52,273 nucleotides of DNA from a virus. Shown piece after piece: positions 1-6,654 of the stretch; the stretch's first letter is position 1, and each line of letters starts with the position of its first letter. Location of the stretch: positions 1-52,273 of IMG/VR virus record IMGVR_UViG_3300045950_000170. One strand, written 5' to 3'. The notes under the pieces were generated by a model that saw only the letters and a program-made list of their open reading frames with translations, made no database searches and had not been told where the DNA came from. The position numbers and the translations under genes were made by a program.

Positions 1-303
1 CACCGGTCGGATAGGGATGCCCAAGCACGCCAATACCGCCCGGGTGACGCCGAGGCTGTCGCCCAGGCTGAACACGCTGGACACCCCTTGCCCCGGCCGG
101 GCGGCCACCTGTTCCAGCACGGCCAGCCTTACCCGGTCACGATAGGGCTCCAGCAGCCGCGCCAACCCGGCCGGGTCCAACTGGCGGCCGACCTTCGCGC
201 CCTTGCCCTTGGCCACGCTGGGCAGGTCTTCCAGCCGCACCAGCCCGCCGTCGGCGTCCAGGATAGCGACCGCCCCGGACAATCCGGGGTCGATGCCTTG
301 CAT
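1..303 (-). CDS. RuvC-like Holliday junction resolvase (partial, C-terminus off the left end)
   Basis: The visible 101 residues begin with MQGIDPGLSGAVAILD, the first strand and metal-binding Asp of the RuvC/RNase H fold. They continue with an LEQVAARPGQGVSSVFSLG stretch holding the second acidic residue (Glu) and the loop seen in phage-type RuvC proteins. The family resolves four-way junctions, and phage versions help debranch DNA before packaging. The gene runs past the left edge. The start at 303 is the only one in the RuvC frame that I can see, and it lacks a Shine-Dalgarno sequence. An ATG at 319 has a good AAGGTGG box but lies in another frame. The true start may therefore differ, or a small frameshift may exist. 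Family is clear; start is not. Confidence 0.75.
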   Translation of the reverse strand, partial: MQGIDPGLSGAVAILDADGGLVRLEDLPSVAKGKGAKVGRQLDPAGLARLLEPYRDRVRLAVLEQVAARPGQGVSSVFSLGDSLGVTRAVLACLGIPIRPV

Positions 304-315
304 ATAAAGGAGTCG

Positions 316-393
316 TCATGGACGCCACCTTGGGATGCTGGCCATGGCGTACAGCACCAGCATGGCTGCGATCACGATGATGTCGGCGCTCAT
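316..393 (-). CDS. 25-residue single-span membrane peptide
   Basis: A short frame encodes MSADIIVIAAMLVLYAMASI plus a basic tail (PRWRP). It is almost entirely one hydrophobic helix with a positive C-terminal end. Its ATG overlaps the TGA of the KilA-N gene (ATGA, 390-393), and its own TGA overlaps a following ATG at 319, so it sits in a translationally coupled chain. Such tiny membrane peptides are common in phage early operons but have no family I can name. The coupling and hydrophobicity support it as real; no homology was checked. Confidence 0.35.
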   Translation of the reverse strand: MSADIIVIAAMLVLYAMASIPRWRP

Positions 394-1007
394 GCGGCAG
401 CCTCCAGCTTTTGGGCGCACGCTGCCCGCTGTTCGCTGGCGAAACGCTCTAGCTCCTTCTTCCGGTCCTCGTAGCTCGCGCCGCAGCCGAGCAAAACCGA
501 ATCGAGGTTTTCCAGTTTTGCGAGCAAATCCAGATCACCGGGGTTGAGTCCTTCCCGGTCGAGCTTTCCGAATTCGCCGGTCAGCGCCCAATTGATGAGC
601 CGCGCTTCGTTGCTGAAGTGGTGCGGAGCGCAGGTTTTTCCCAAGCGCTGGCGCGTCATCTGGAGAATCTGGTTCATCACCTTGTAGCTGGCCGTCGCTT
701 CGTGCCGCAGGCGCTTCCAATCGTAGTGCGGGTGTGATCCGGCCAGGATTTCCCGAATCTGGCGGTCACACCAGATCGAAAACCGGATGTCGAGCCAACG
801 GGCGAAGTGAATGGCAAGGTCAGGGTGGAACCAAGTGCCGCCATTTTTTCCGCGCTTGGCCTTCACAAAATCCCCGACTTCTCGGGTATTTTCGGTTTCT
901 CGCAATGCCGCGATGTAGTCTTTGCACTCTTCAAGGCTGTCCATTTCCTCAGCCAATTCCAACATGTAATAGGCGCGCCCCAGTGGCCGGAAGATAGGGT
1001 TGCTCAT
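390..1007 (-). CDS. KilA-N domain protein with antirepressor-type C-terminal module
   Basis: The 205-residue protein has an N-terminal KilA-N DNA-binding domain (about residues 15-90), recognisable from KRGKNGGTWFHPDLAIHFAR followed by a WLDIRFSIWCD stretch. The C-terminal part, from about residue 125 (HFSNEARLINWALTGEFGKL) to the end (YEDRKKELERFASEQRA), matches the C-terminus of the neighbouring antirepressor in order and spacing. KilA-N proteins are phage or plasmid DNA-binding regulators. Its ATG overlaps the stop of the upstream antirepressor gene by 4 bp, so the two are co-expressed. It may act as an alternative antirepressor or as a partner of the antirepressor through the shared module. 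Exact role is inferred. Confidence 0.85.
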   Translation of the reverse strand: MSNPIFRPLGRAYYMLELAEEMDSLEECKDYIAALRETENTREVGDFVKAKRGKNGGTWFHPDLAIHFARWLDIRFSIWCDRQIREILAGSHPHYDWKRLRHEATASYKVMNQILQMTRQRLGKTCAPHHFSNEARLINWALTGEFGKLDREGLNPGDLDLLAKLENLDSVLLGCGASYEDRKKELERFASEQRAACAQKLEAAA

Positions 1008-1705
1008 GCAGCGGTCTCCATCACCAAGGCCTGAGCGGCTCGCCAGTCCTGCACGTGCTGCTTCAGCATTTTCTTGCGGTCTTGGTAATCCGCGCCGCGC
1101 ACGAGCAGCACCGTATTGCGCCGTCGCAGATCGGCCAGCAAGCGAAGCTGTTGCACCGTCAACGCGGACTCATCCAGCGGCCCGAACTCGTCCGTCAACG
1201 CCCAATTGACCAAACGGTGTTCATTGCTGAACTCGTAAGGCTTGGCGTCTTTGCCGGCCAGGCGCAACACATCGGCCTTCATGTCGGTCATCAGCCGTCC
1301 GGCCGCTCGTTTGCTGTCGATCGCCATGACGCGCATGTTGGTGTCAGCTACGCCCTTGCTGAACGCTTGGTGCAAGACGCGGTAGGCTTCGCGCTGGTAG
1401 GCAATGACCTTTTCCCGGACACTGGCCTTGACCTTGTTCGGGTTGATCTTGAACAGCCAGCCCTGTAAGCGTTCCTCGGGAAGACACACCATTGTCTGAG
1501 CCCCGCCCGCTGAAGGTATCCCCCTTATGTTATATACCTCTGGGCCAAGCACCGGGTCAGCTTTGAGCTTCTGTAACTGGCGGGTCCAATCAAGACCAAG
1601 CCCCTCGACTATGGGCTTCATCGCGACATACGCCCGGCCGTTTACGATCGCGCCTTCCAGCGTCGCCCCTTGAAACTCGACTCGAATAGGTAGTTTCTGA
1701 CTCAT
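1004..1705 (-). CDS. Phage antirepressor (P22_AR_N-type N-terminus)
   Basis: This 233-residue protein starts with the P22 antirepressor N-terminal domain: RVEFQGATLEGAIVNGRAYV, then MKPIVEGLGLDWTRQLQKL, and later TMVCLPEERLQGWLFKINP with a YQREAYRVLHQAF helix. The C-terminal half (about residues 155-233) carries the FSNEHRLVNWALTDEFGPLD and DYQDRKKMLKQHV segments shared with the KilA-N protein downstream. Antirepressors of this type inactivate lysogeny repressors and promote induction. The gene starts only 10 bp from the divergent DUF6362 gene, so the control region must overlap coding sequence. The repressor it would target is not in the window. Confidence 0.85.
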   Translation of the reverse strand: MSQKLPIRVEFQGATLEGAIVNGRAYVAMKPIVEGLGLDWTRQLQKLKADPVLGPEVYNIRGIPSAGGAQTMVCLPEERLQGWLFKINPNKVKASVREKVIAYQREAYRVLHQAFSKGVADTNMRVMAIDSKRAAGRLMTDMKADVLRLAGKDAKPYEFSNEHRLVNWALTDEFGPLDESALTVQQLRLLADLRRRNTVLLVRGADYQDRKKMLKQHVQDWRAAQALVMETAA

Positions 1706-1715
1706 ACATCACCTT

Positions 1716-1985
1716 ATGTCTCACGGCACCCCGGTCTACCGCTTTCCTCCCGACCCTGCTGCCATCGACCGGATGCTGGAGACGATGCGTTGGGTGCAAT
1801 GGCTGGAGGAGGAACAGCGCCACCTCGTCTGGATGCGGGCACAACGCTACCCATGGAAGGAGGTCTGCTGCCGCTTTGGCTGCGACCGCACGACCGCCTG
1901 GCGCCGTTGGCAGAAGGCCTTGGAGATCGTCGTCGAGCAACTGCGAACAGAAAAATGTCGTGGGGCAGCGGTCAACGGCCACTGA
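1716..1985 (+). CDS. DUF6362 family small phage protein (HTH-like)
   Basis: The 89-residue protein (MSHGTPVYRFPPDPAAIDRM...) matches my memory of the DUF6362 pattern: an N-terminal WVQWLEEEQRHLVWMRAQR segment followed by a compact helix-turn-helix-like piece, YPWKEVCCRFGCDRTTAWRR. The second part resembles a sigma-region-4 or recombinase-type HTH, so DNA binding is plausible. It diverges from the antirepressor gene with a 10-bp gap and precedes the methyltransferase pair. No clear Shine-Dalgarno is visible. Its molecular function is not established. The family name is a recollection from the pattern, not a search result. Confidence 0.6.
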   Translation: MSHGTPVYRFPPDPAAIDRMLETMRWVQWLEEEQRHLVWMRAQRYPWKEVCCRFGCDRTTAWRRWQKALEIVVEQLRTEKCRGAAVNGH

Positions 1986-2123
1986 CGTTGCGTGTAGTTG
2001 CGAACAATCGCGACGCCGTTCGGAATCCTGCGTAACGATGCGGGTTTCAGCCACTTTTTGGCGCGCAACATCCTGAGGTTTTTTCGCTAGTATTACGGGT
2101 AATCTTGCGAGCATTGAGTGCGT

Positions 2124-2151
2124 GAAGGCCACGGAGCGATCTGTGGCCTTC
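2124..2151 (+). terminator. Stem-loop, possible terminator or attenuator
   Basis: GAAGGCCAC (2124-2132) pairs perfectly with GTGGCCTTC (2143-2151) across a 10-nt loop. The following bases (GTCGTTTCC) give only a weak T-rich tail, so intrinsic termination is uncertain. It sits downstream of the DUF6362 gene and upstream of the palindrome. Confidence 0.4.
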
Positions 2152-2251
2152 GTCGTTTCCGGCCCGCGATGGCCACGCCCCGTTGCCACGGGTCCTTCCT
2201 GGCCAGAAAGCAATGCGGGGGGCGCGAGCGCGGCGCTTTTTTAGCGTCAGA

Positions 2252-2286
2252 CTGCAAACCTAGGTTTGCAGGGTTTGCAGTTTGCA
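2252..2286. promoter_or_regulatory. 20-bp palindrome plus tandem GGTTTGCAG half-sites
   Basis: Positions 2252-2271 form a perfect 20-bp palindrome (CTGCAAACCT/AGGTTTGCAG). Its right half-site GGTTTGCAG (2263-2271) is repeated immediately at 2272-2280, followed by a shorter TTTGCA at 2281-2286. This looks like a dimer operator with extra half-sites for cooperative binding. It lies about 80-110 bp upstream of the likely start of the first methyltransferase. The binding protein is unknown; the KilA-N, antirepressor-system or ParB-domain proteins nearby are candidates. Confidence 0.5.
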
Positions 2287-2362
2287 CCCGCCCATCCCGC
2301 ACACATCACGAACCCGCCCACGGTTTCCCGTCGGCGGGTTTCCTTTTTTCGAGGAACTGATT

Positions 2363-3772
2363 CTGAACACGCTCAACGTCGAGTACCGCAAGGTCGAGGC
2401 GCTGATCCCCTATGCCCGCAATCCGCGCACGCACACCGATGAGCAGGTGGCCAAGATCGCCGCCAGCATCGTGGAGTACGGCTGGACGACCCCGGTCCTG
2501 GTGGATGGTGACAATGGCATCATCGCCGGCCACGGCCGCATGGCCGCCGCGCGCAAGCTGGGACTCGATAAAGTCCCGGTGATCGAACTTGCTCATCTGA
2601 CACCGTCACAGAAACGCGCCTACGTCATCTCCGACAATCGGCTGGCGCTCGACGCGGGCTGGAACGAGGAACTGCTGGCGCTGGAATTGGCCGAGCTGTC
2701 CGACGCTGGGTACGACCTTGCACTGACCGGCTTCGATGACACTGAGATCGAGGCATTGCTCGCAGACGACGGCGTCACAGGTGATGTCGACCAGGACGAT
2801 GACGCCAATGCACCGGACGCGGCCGACGACGTGCCGGAAGCACCCGTGGTGCCAGTGTCCCGCACCGGCGATGTCTGGGCTATCGGCCCGCACCGATTCA
2901 TCTGCGGTGACGCTACTGATCCAACCGTGGTCGCCGCTCTGATGCAGAGTGACTTGGCACGGCTGTGCTTCACCTCGCCGCCCTACGGCAATCAGCGCGA
3001 CTACACCTCCGACGGCATCGCCGATTGGGATGGCCTGATGCGCGGCGTGTTCACCAAGGTGCCAATGGCGGACGACGGACAGGTGCTGGTCAACCTCGGG
3101 CTGATCCACCGTGACAACGAAGTCATCCCGTATTGGGACGCGTGGCTCGGCTGGATGCGTACACAAGGTTGGCGGCGCTTCGCGTGGTACGTCTGGGATC
3201 AGGGGCCGGGGATGCCCGGCGACTGGGCGGGCCGCTTCGCGCCGAGCTTCGAGTTCGTTTTCCACTTCAACCGCCAGAGCCGCAAGCCGAACAAGATCGT
3301 TCCCTGCAAGCACGCCGGCCAGGAATCACATCTGCGTGCCGATGGCTCATCCACGGCAATGCGCGGCAAAGATGGCGAAGTCGGCGGCTGGACGCACAAG
3401 GGCCAACCGACACAGGACACCCGGATTCCTGACTCGGTGATCCGGGTGATGCGCCACAAGGGCAAGATCGGGCAGGACATCGATCACCCAGCCGTATTCC
3501 CGGTGGCGCTGCCAGAGTTCGTGATCGAGGCCTACACCGAGGGCGGTGACATCGTGTTCGAACCCTTCGGCGGCAGCGGGACCACGATGCTGGCTGCACA
3601 GCGCACCGGTCGTGTGTGTCGCAGCGTCGAGATCGCGCCGGAGTATGTGGACGTCGCCATCAAGCGCTTCCAGCAGAACCACCCCGGTGTGCCCGTCACG
3701 CTGTTGGCCACTGGCCAGTCCTTCGACGAGGTGGTCAACGAACGTCTGGCCACCATGGGGGCCGCGCAATGA
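2363..3772 (+). CDS. ParB-like nuclease domain / DNA methyltransferase fusion 1 (TSPPY type)
   Basis: About 469 residues. Residues 1-100 form a ParB/Srx-like domain (VEALIPYARNPRTHTDEQVA, then IIAGHGRMAAARKLG). An acidic linker follows at about 135-160. The rest is a beta-class methyltransferase with motif IV TSPPYG (about 204-209) before motif I FGGSGTT (about 402-408). SPPY is typical of m4C and some m6A enzymes. The protein probably modifies phage DNA against host restriction. The likely start is CTG 2363, 7 nt after GAGGA, because family similarity begins exactly there. A TTG at 2282 in the same frame would add 27 unconserved residues and lies in the repeat region. Its TGA overlaps the next start. 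Confidence 0.85.
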   Translation: MNTLNVEYRKVEALIPYARNPRTHTDEQVAKIAASIVEYGWTTPVLVDGDNGIIAGHGRMAAARKLGLDKVPVIELAHLTPSQKRAYVISDNRLALDAGWNEELLALELAELSDAGYDLALTGFDDTEIEALLADDGVTGDVDQDDDANAPDAADDVPEAPVVPVSRTGDVWAIGPHRFICGDATDPTVVAALMQSDLARLCFTSPPYGNQRDYTSDGIADWDGLMRGVFTKVPMADDGQVLVNLGLIHRDNEVIPYWDAWLGWMRTQGWRRFAWYVWDQGPGMPGDWAGRFAPSFEFVFHFNRQSRKPNKIVPCKHAGQESHLRADGSSTAMRGKDGEVGGWTHKGQPTQDTRIPDSVIRVMRHKGKIGQDIDHPAVFPVALPEFVIEAYTEGGDIVFEPFGGSGTTMLAAQRTGRVCRSVEIAPEYVDVAIKRFQQNHPGVPVTLLATGQSFDEVVNERLATMGAAQ

Positions 3773-5025
3773 CCGCCTCCTGGTTTGCCGACAAGATCGA
3801 GCAATGGCCGACAGCCAAGCTGCTGCCCTATGCCCGCAACGCGCGCACCCACTCAGACGATCAGGTTGCGCAGATCGCTGCGTCGATTGTCGAATTCGGC
3901 TTCACCAACCCGATCCTGGCAGGCAGCGATGGCGTCATCGTCGCCGGGCACGGGCGGCTCGCCGCTGCACAGAAACTCGGATTGGACGTGGTGCCGGTGG
4001 TCGTGCTCGATCACCTGACGCCGACCCAGCGCCGGGCCCTGGTGATCGCGGACAACCGCATCGCCGAGAACGCAGGCTGGGACGACGCGATGCTGCGCAT
4101 CGAGATCGCAGCCCTGCAGGACGATGACTTCGACCTGTCGCTCACCGGCTTCGATGCCGACGCGTTGGCCGAGTTTATGGCTGGCGACGAGCCGGATGCT
4201 GAGGGCGAAACCGACGACGATGCTGTGCCCGAGGTCAGTGAGACGCCAATCTCACGCCCGGGCGACGTTTGGCTGCTCGGTGGCCATCGCCTGCTGTGCG
4301 GTGACTCCACCGTGGCCGAAAGCTACGACCGAGTTCTCGATGGCGATCCGGTGGACATGGTCTTCACCGACCCACCGTACAACGTGAACTACGCCAACAG
4401 CGCCAAGGACAAGATGCGTGGCAAGGATCGCGCGATCCTGAACGACAACCTCGGTGACGGCTTCTACGACTTCCTGCTGGCGGCTTTGACGCCAACCATT
4501 GCGCACTGCCGGGGCGGGATCTACGTGGCGATGTCCTCCAGCGAACTGGATGTACTGCAGGCTGCCTTCCGTGCTGCCGGTGGCAAGTGGTCGACGTTCA
4601 TCATCTGGGCCAAGAACACCTTCACGCTGGGCCGCGCCGACTACCAGCGCCAATACGAGCCGATCCTCTACGGATGGCCCGAAGGCTCGCAACGTCACTG
4701 GTGTGGCGACCGGGATCAGGGCGATGTCTGGCACATCAAGAAGCCGCAGAAGAACGACCTGCACCCGACCATGAAGCCTGTGGAGCTGGTCGAGCGCGCG
4801 ATCCGCAATTCGAGTCGTCCCGGAAATGTGGTGCTCGATCCGTTCGGCGGTTCCGGCACGACGCTGATCGCCGCCGAGAAGTCCGGGCGCCTGGCGCGGC
4901 TAATCGAACTCGATCCGAAGTACGTGGACGTGATCGTGCGCCGGTGGGAGGACTGGACTGGAAAACTGGCCACTCGTGCAGCGGATGGCATAGCATTCAG
5001 AGAGATCAGTAACCCTGATGAATAG
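3769..5025 (+). CDS. ParB-like nuclease domain / DNA methyltransferase fusion 2 (DPPY type)
   Basis: The 418-residue protein has the same layout as its neighbour. The ParB-like domain spans about residues 15-105 (KLLPYARNARTHSDDQVAQ, IVAGHGRLAAAQKLG), followed by an acidic linker and a methyltransferase with motif IV DPPYNVNY at about 201-208. Motif I FGGSGTT is at about 359-365. DPPY suggests adenine-N6 methylation, in contrast to TSPPY in the first copy. The start is ATG 3769, overlapping the upstream stop (ATGA). No restriction nuclease is adjacent, so it is best read as a phage orphan methyltransferase protecting or marking DNA. It is a diverged tandem duplicate of the preceding gene. Confidence 0.88.
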   Translation: MTASWFADKIEQWPTAKLLPYARNARTHSDDQVAQIAASIVEFGFTNPILAGSDGVIVAGHGRLAAAQKLGLDVVPVVVLDHLTPTQRRALVIADNRIAENAGWDDAMLRIEIAALQDDDFDLSLTGFDADALAEFMAGDEPDAEGETDDDAVPEVSETPISRPGDVWLLGGHRLLCGDSTVAESYDRVLDGDPVDMVFTDPPYNVNYANSAKDKMRGKDRAILNDNLGDGFYDFLLAALTPTIAHCRGGIYVAMSSSELDVLQAAFRAAGGKWSTFIIWAKNTFTLGRADYQRQYEPILYGWPEGSQRHWCGDRDQGDVWHIKKPQKNDLHPTMKPVELVERAIRNSSRPGNVVLDPFGGSGTTLIAAEKSGRLARLIELDPKYVDVIVRRWEDWTGKLATRAADGIAFREISNPDE

Positions 5026-5028
5026 CCG

Positions 5029-5265
5029 ATGCCACGCCAACCCGTCGCCATGCCGGGAATCGTCCCGAACGATTTTGCTTCCCTCACACCCCGGACGGCA
5101 AAGTTATTGCTCGGGCAGGGTTTGACGACCGCGCAGCAGATCATCGAGCACTATCCAGAAGACTTGTTGGCCATTCGGGGGTTCGGGTTCAAGTCCTTGC
5201 GTGAAGTTGAGCGCTGTTTTTTGCCAGGACACCATTACGACCCACGCGAACCCGCTCACCGATAA
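5029..5265 (+). CDS. Free-standing RNA polymerase alpha-CTD-like protein
   Basis: The 78-residue protein is nearly all one alpha-CTD-like helix-hairpin-helix fold: LTPRTAKLLLGQGLTTAQQI, then DLLAIRGFGFKSLREVE. Aligned by eye to RpoA, R22 matches Arg265, K55 Lys298, S56 Ser299 and E59 Glu302. Asn268 and Cys269 are replaced by Lys and Leu. Alpha-CTD binds UP elements and activators, so a stand-alone copy could bind DNA or titrate activators. The gene starts 3 nt after the second methyltransferase gene, so it is probably co-transcribed. An internal ATG at 5050 is an alternative start. Confidence 0.7.
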   Translation: MPRQPVAMPGIVPNDFASLTPRTAKLLLGQGLTTAQQIIEHYPEDLLAIRGFGFKSLREVERCFLPGHHYDPREPAHR

Positions 5266-5284
5266 CTGTAACGCGCGTCAGGCG

Positions 5285-5653
5285 TCAGGCTGCGAATTCT
5301 TCCTCGGTAATTTCGCTGTGGATCACAAAGCCCGTCAGGTAAGGCAGACCGCGCGGGATGCCGCACTGCTTGCTGGTCTGGCGGCCAATCGTCCAGTCCA
5401 TCCAGCGCCCAGTGACGGCGTTGATCGCATCCTGCAGGGGGATGCCTTGGAACAAGCCGTTCTGCACGTCGTCGGCAAAGTGGCGACCGTGGCGGCTGTC
5501 GAGGAAGATCCGCACCGAGTCGAGGGGTTGGTGCGTGGCGTCGGAGATGGCGGTCATTGCCAGCGGCCAAGCGGCTGCGGCGTGTTCGTTCATCGTGCCC
5601 CAAAAACCCCAGGCATCGTTTCGGGTGGCGGGGATCTGTGTGCTGGTGGTCAT
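5285..5653 (-). CDS. Uncharacterised accessory protein (122 aa)
   Basis: I recognise the type from mobile elements (ATRNDAWGFWGTMNEHAAAA, HGRHFADDVQNGLFQG, GRQTSKQCGIPRGLPYLTGF) but know no function for it. No membrane span or catalytic motif is evident. The start at 5653 is chosen because GGAG lies 6 nt upstream; ATG 5665 is an in-frame alternative. The gene is convergent with the alpha-CTD-like gene. The leader holds repeat copy 1, ending about 39 nt before the start codon. Confidence 0.6.
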   Translation of the reverse strand: MTTSTQIPATRNDAWGFWGTMNEHAAAAWPLAMTAISDATHQPLDSVRIFLDSRHGRHFADDVQNGLFQGIPLQDAINAVTGRWMDWTIGRQTSKQCGIPRGLPYLTGFVIHSEITEEEFAA

Positions 5654-5692
5654 CTCGGGCTCCATCGGGTAGATCGTTGCGACACCCGTAGT

Positions 5693-5720
5693 AACGCGCT
5701 GTGTGATTGAGAAGCCAAGC
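5693..5720 (-). repeat. Bipartite leader/promoter element, copy 1
   Basis: Read on the minus strand it is GCTTGGCTT-N10-CAGCGCGTT, ending 39 nt upstream of the 5653 start. TTGGCT and GTTACT sit 17 bp apart, like a sigma70 -35/-10 pair with a weak -10. The sequence after the element (ACGGGTGTCGCAACGATC on the minus strand) is also shared with copy 2. On the plus strand GAAGCCA (5711-5717) and TGGCTTC (5727-5733), followed by a T run, make a terminator-like hairpin. Confidence 0.75.
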
Positions 5721-5741
5721 TGTTCCTGGCTTCTTTTTCGA

Positions 5742-5960
5742 TCATTCGACGTAGTAGAGATCGGCCTCGGCCAAGTCCTCGGTGTAGCCCGCCTTGTGCA
5801 GCACAATCACCTTGCCGTCGCGCCAACCCTGAACAATGCCGGTGCGGCGCACCTGCTCGATGCGCGTGCTGTGATGGCCTGTGCTGATGTTGCGGTCGAT
5901 GTAATAGGCGACGCGGTCACATCTCTTGAGGGTGTGGTGGATGCTCTCGATGGTGCTCAT
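5742..5960 (-). CDS. Uncharacterised accessory protein (72 aa)
   Basis: The small protein (MSTIESIHHTLKRCDRVAYY..., TGIVQGWRDGKVIVLHKAGY, ending DLYYVE) is rich in beta-prone residues and has no known motif. It may be a small SH3-like or adaptor fold, but that is only a guess. The start at 5960 has GGAG 6 nt upstream. The gene lies in the same minus-strand array as its neighbours, and repeat copy 2 ends 36 nt before its start, suggesting independent expression from its own signal. Confidence 0.55.
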   Translation of the reverse strand: MSTIESIHHTLKRCDRVAYYIDRNISTGHHSTRIEQVRRTGIVQGWRDGKVIVLHKAGYTEDLAEADLYYVE

Positions 5961-5996
5961 GGTGTTCTCCGGATTGATCGTTGCGACACCCGTATG

Positions 5997-6024
5997 AACG
6001 CGCTGCGGGCGAGAGAAGCCAAGC
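5997..6024 (-). repeat. Bipartite leader/promoter element, copy 2
   Basis: GCTTGGCTT-N10-CAGCGCGTT on the minus strand, 36 nt before the start at 5960. TTGGCT and GTTCAT are 17 bp apart. The 19 bp just downstream on the minus strand (plus strand 5976-5994) are identical to those below copy 1 (5672-5690). Confidence 0.75.
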
Positions 6025-6052
6025 TATTCCTGGCCACTCTCGCCATCATTCT

Positions 6053-6571
6053 TCAGGCGATGCGGTACACCCGCTCGCCACCCTGCGGCTTGTCCGAGAC
6101 GATGGTCAGGCCGAGCTTTTTCTTGAAGGCTCCGGCAAAGGTGCCGCGCACCGTGTGCGCCTGCCAGCCGGTGGCCGTGCAGATCTGGGCAATCGTGGCG
6201 CCCTCGGGGCGTTGCAGCATCCGGATGACTTCCGCCTGCTTGCTGTTCTCGCGGGTGCGCGGCTTGGTCTGCTCGGTGGCGTCCTTGGCCCACTCAGCCT
6301 CGGCCGCCGACACAGCGGCCTCGATCTCGGGGTCTGCCACTAGGGACGAAGGCGCGGGACGAGCCCGCCCCATCGCGTCGTAGCCCTCGGCAGCGACGAA
6401 CCAGTCGGTGCCGTCGGTGGTAATCAGTGCGCGGTTGAAAAGCCCGTCGAGCACCTTCTTGCGTGCGCCGCCTTTGATGTTGTCGGGGAACCAGTCGATC
6501 TTGCCGCTGGTGTGTTCGAGGGCGTAGGCCAGGATCGCGTGCTGGGCCGGGGTGAGTTGGGTGCTGATCAT
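6053..6571 (-). CDS. DUF3489 domain protein
   Basis: The 172-residue protein has an N-terminal winged-helix-like part (LTPAQHAILAYALEHTSGKI, KKVLDGLFNRALITTDGTDW), a linker, and a C-terminal DUF3489 domain from about residue 107 (RENSKQAEVIRMLQRPEGAT, then TGWQAHTVRGTFAGAFKKKL). DUF3489 proteins are common on integrative elements and prophages and look like DNA-binding proteins with two winged-helix units, but their targets are unknown. Shine-Dalgarno AAGGAG lies 6 nt before the start at 6571. Repeat copy 3 ends 39 nt upstream. Confidence 0.85.
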   Translation of the reverse strand: MISTQLTPAQHAILAYALEHTSGKIDWFPDNIKGGARKKVLDGLFNRALITTDGTDWFVAAEGYDAMGRARPAPSSLVADPEIEAAVSAAEAEWAKDATEQTKPRTRENSKQAEVIRMLQRPEGATIAQICTATGWQAHTVRGTFAGAFKKKLGLTIVSDKPQGGERVYRIA

Positions 6572-6610
6572 GTGCTGCTCCTTGGCAGTGGTTGATGGGG
6601 TGACGTGATG

Positions 6611-6638
6611 AACGCGCTGTTCGCGATTGAAGCCAAGC
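6611..6638 (-). repeat. Bipartite leader/promoter element, copy 3
   Basis: GCTTGGCTT-N10-CAGCGCGTT on the minus strand, 39 nt before the start at 6571. TTGGCT and GTTCAT are 17 bp apart. A short inverted repeat (GAAGC...GCTTC) overlaps its upstream part. Confidence 0.75.
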
Positions 6639-6654
6639 GTTCTCCGCTTCTTCC

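Larger units (their letters stand above)
1986..2362 (+). other. Non-coding control region before the methyltransferase pair
   Basis: No convincing gene is seen in this 377-bp stretch. It holds a 9-bp stem-loop at 2124-2151 and a palindrome with tandem repeats at 2252-2286, both listed separately. A purine-rich GAGGA at 2351-2355 suits the CTG at 2363. The stretch probably carries the promoter and operator of the methyltransferase operon, although I cannot point to confident -35 and -10 boxes. Confidence 0.5.

Noticed and set aside
2282-2362. N-terminal extension of the first methyltransferase from TTG 2282
   Set aside because: The extra 27 residues are Pro/Arg-rich, lie over the operator-like repeats, and no ribosome-binding site precedes the TTG.
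2363-5025. Restriction-modification operon
   Set aside because: Two methyltransferases but no nuclease gene beside them. The ParB-domain fusions are typical orphan phage enzymes.
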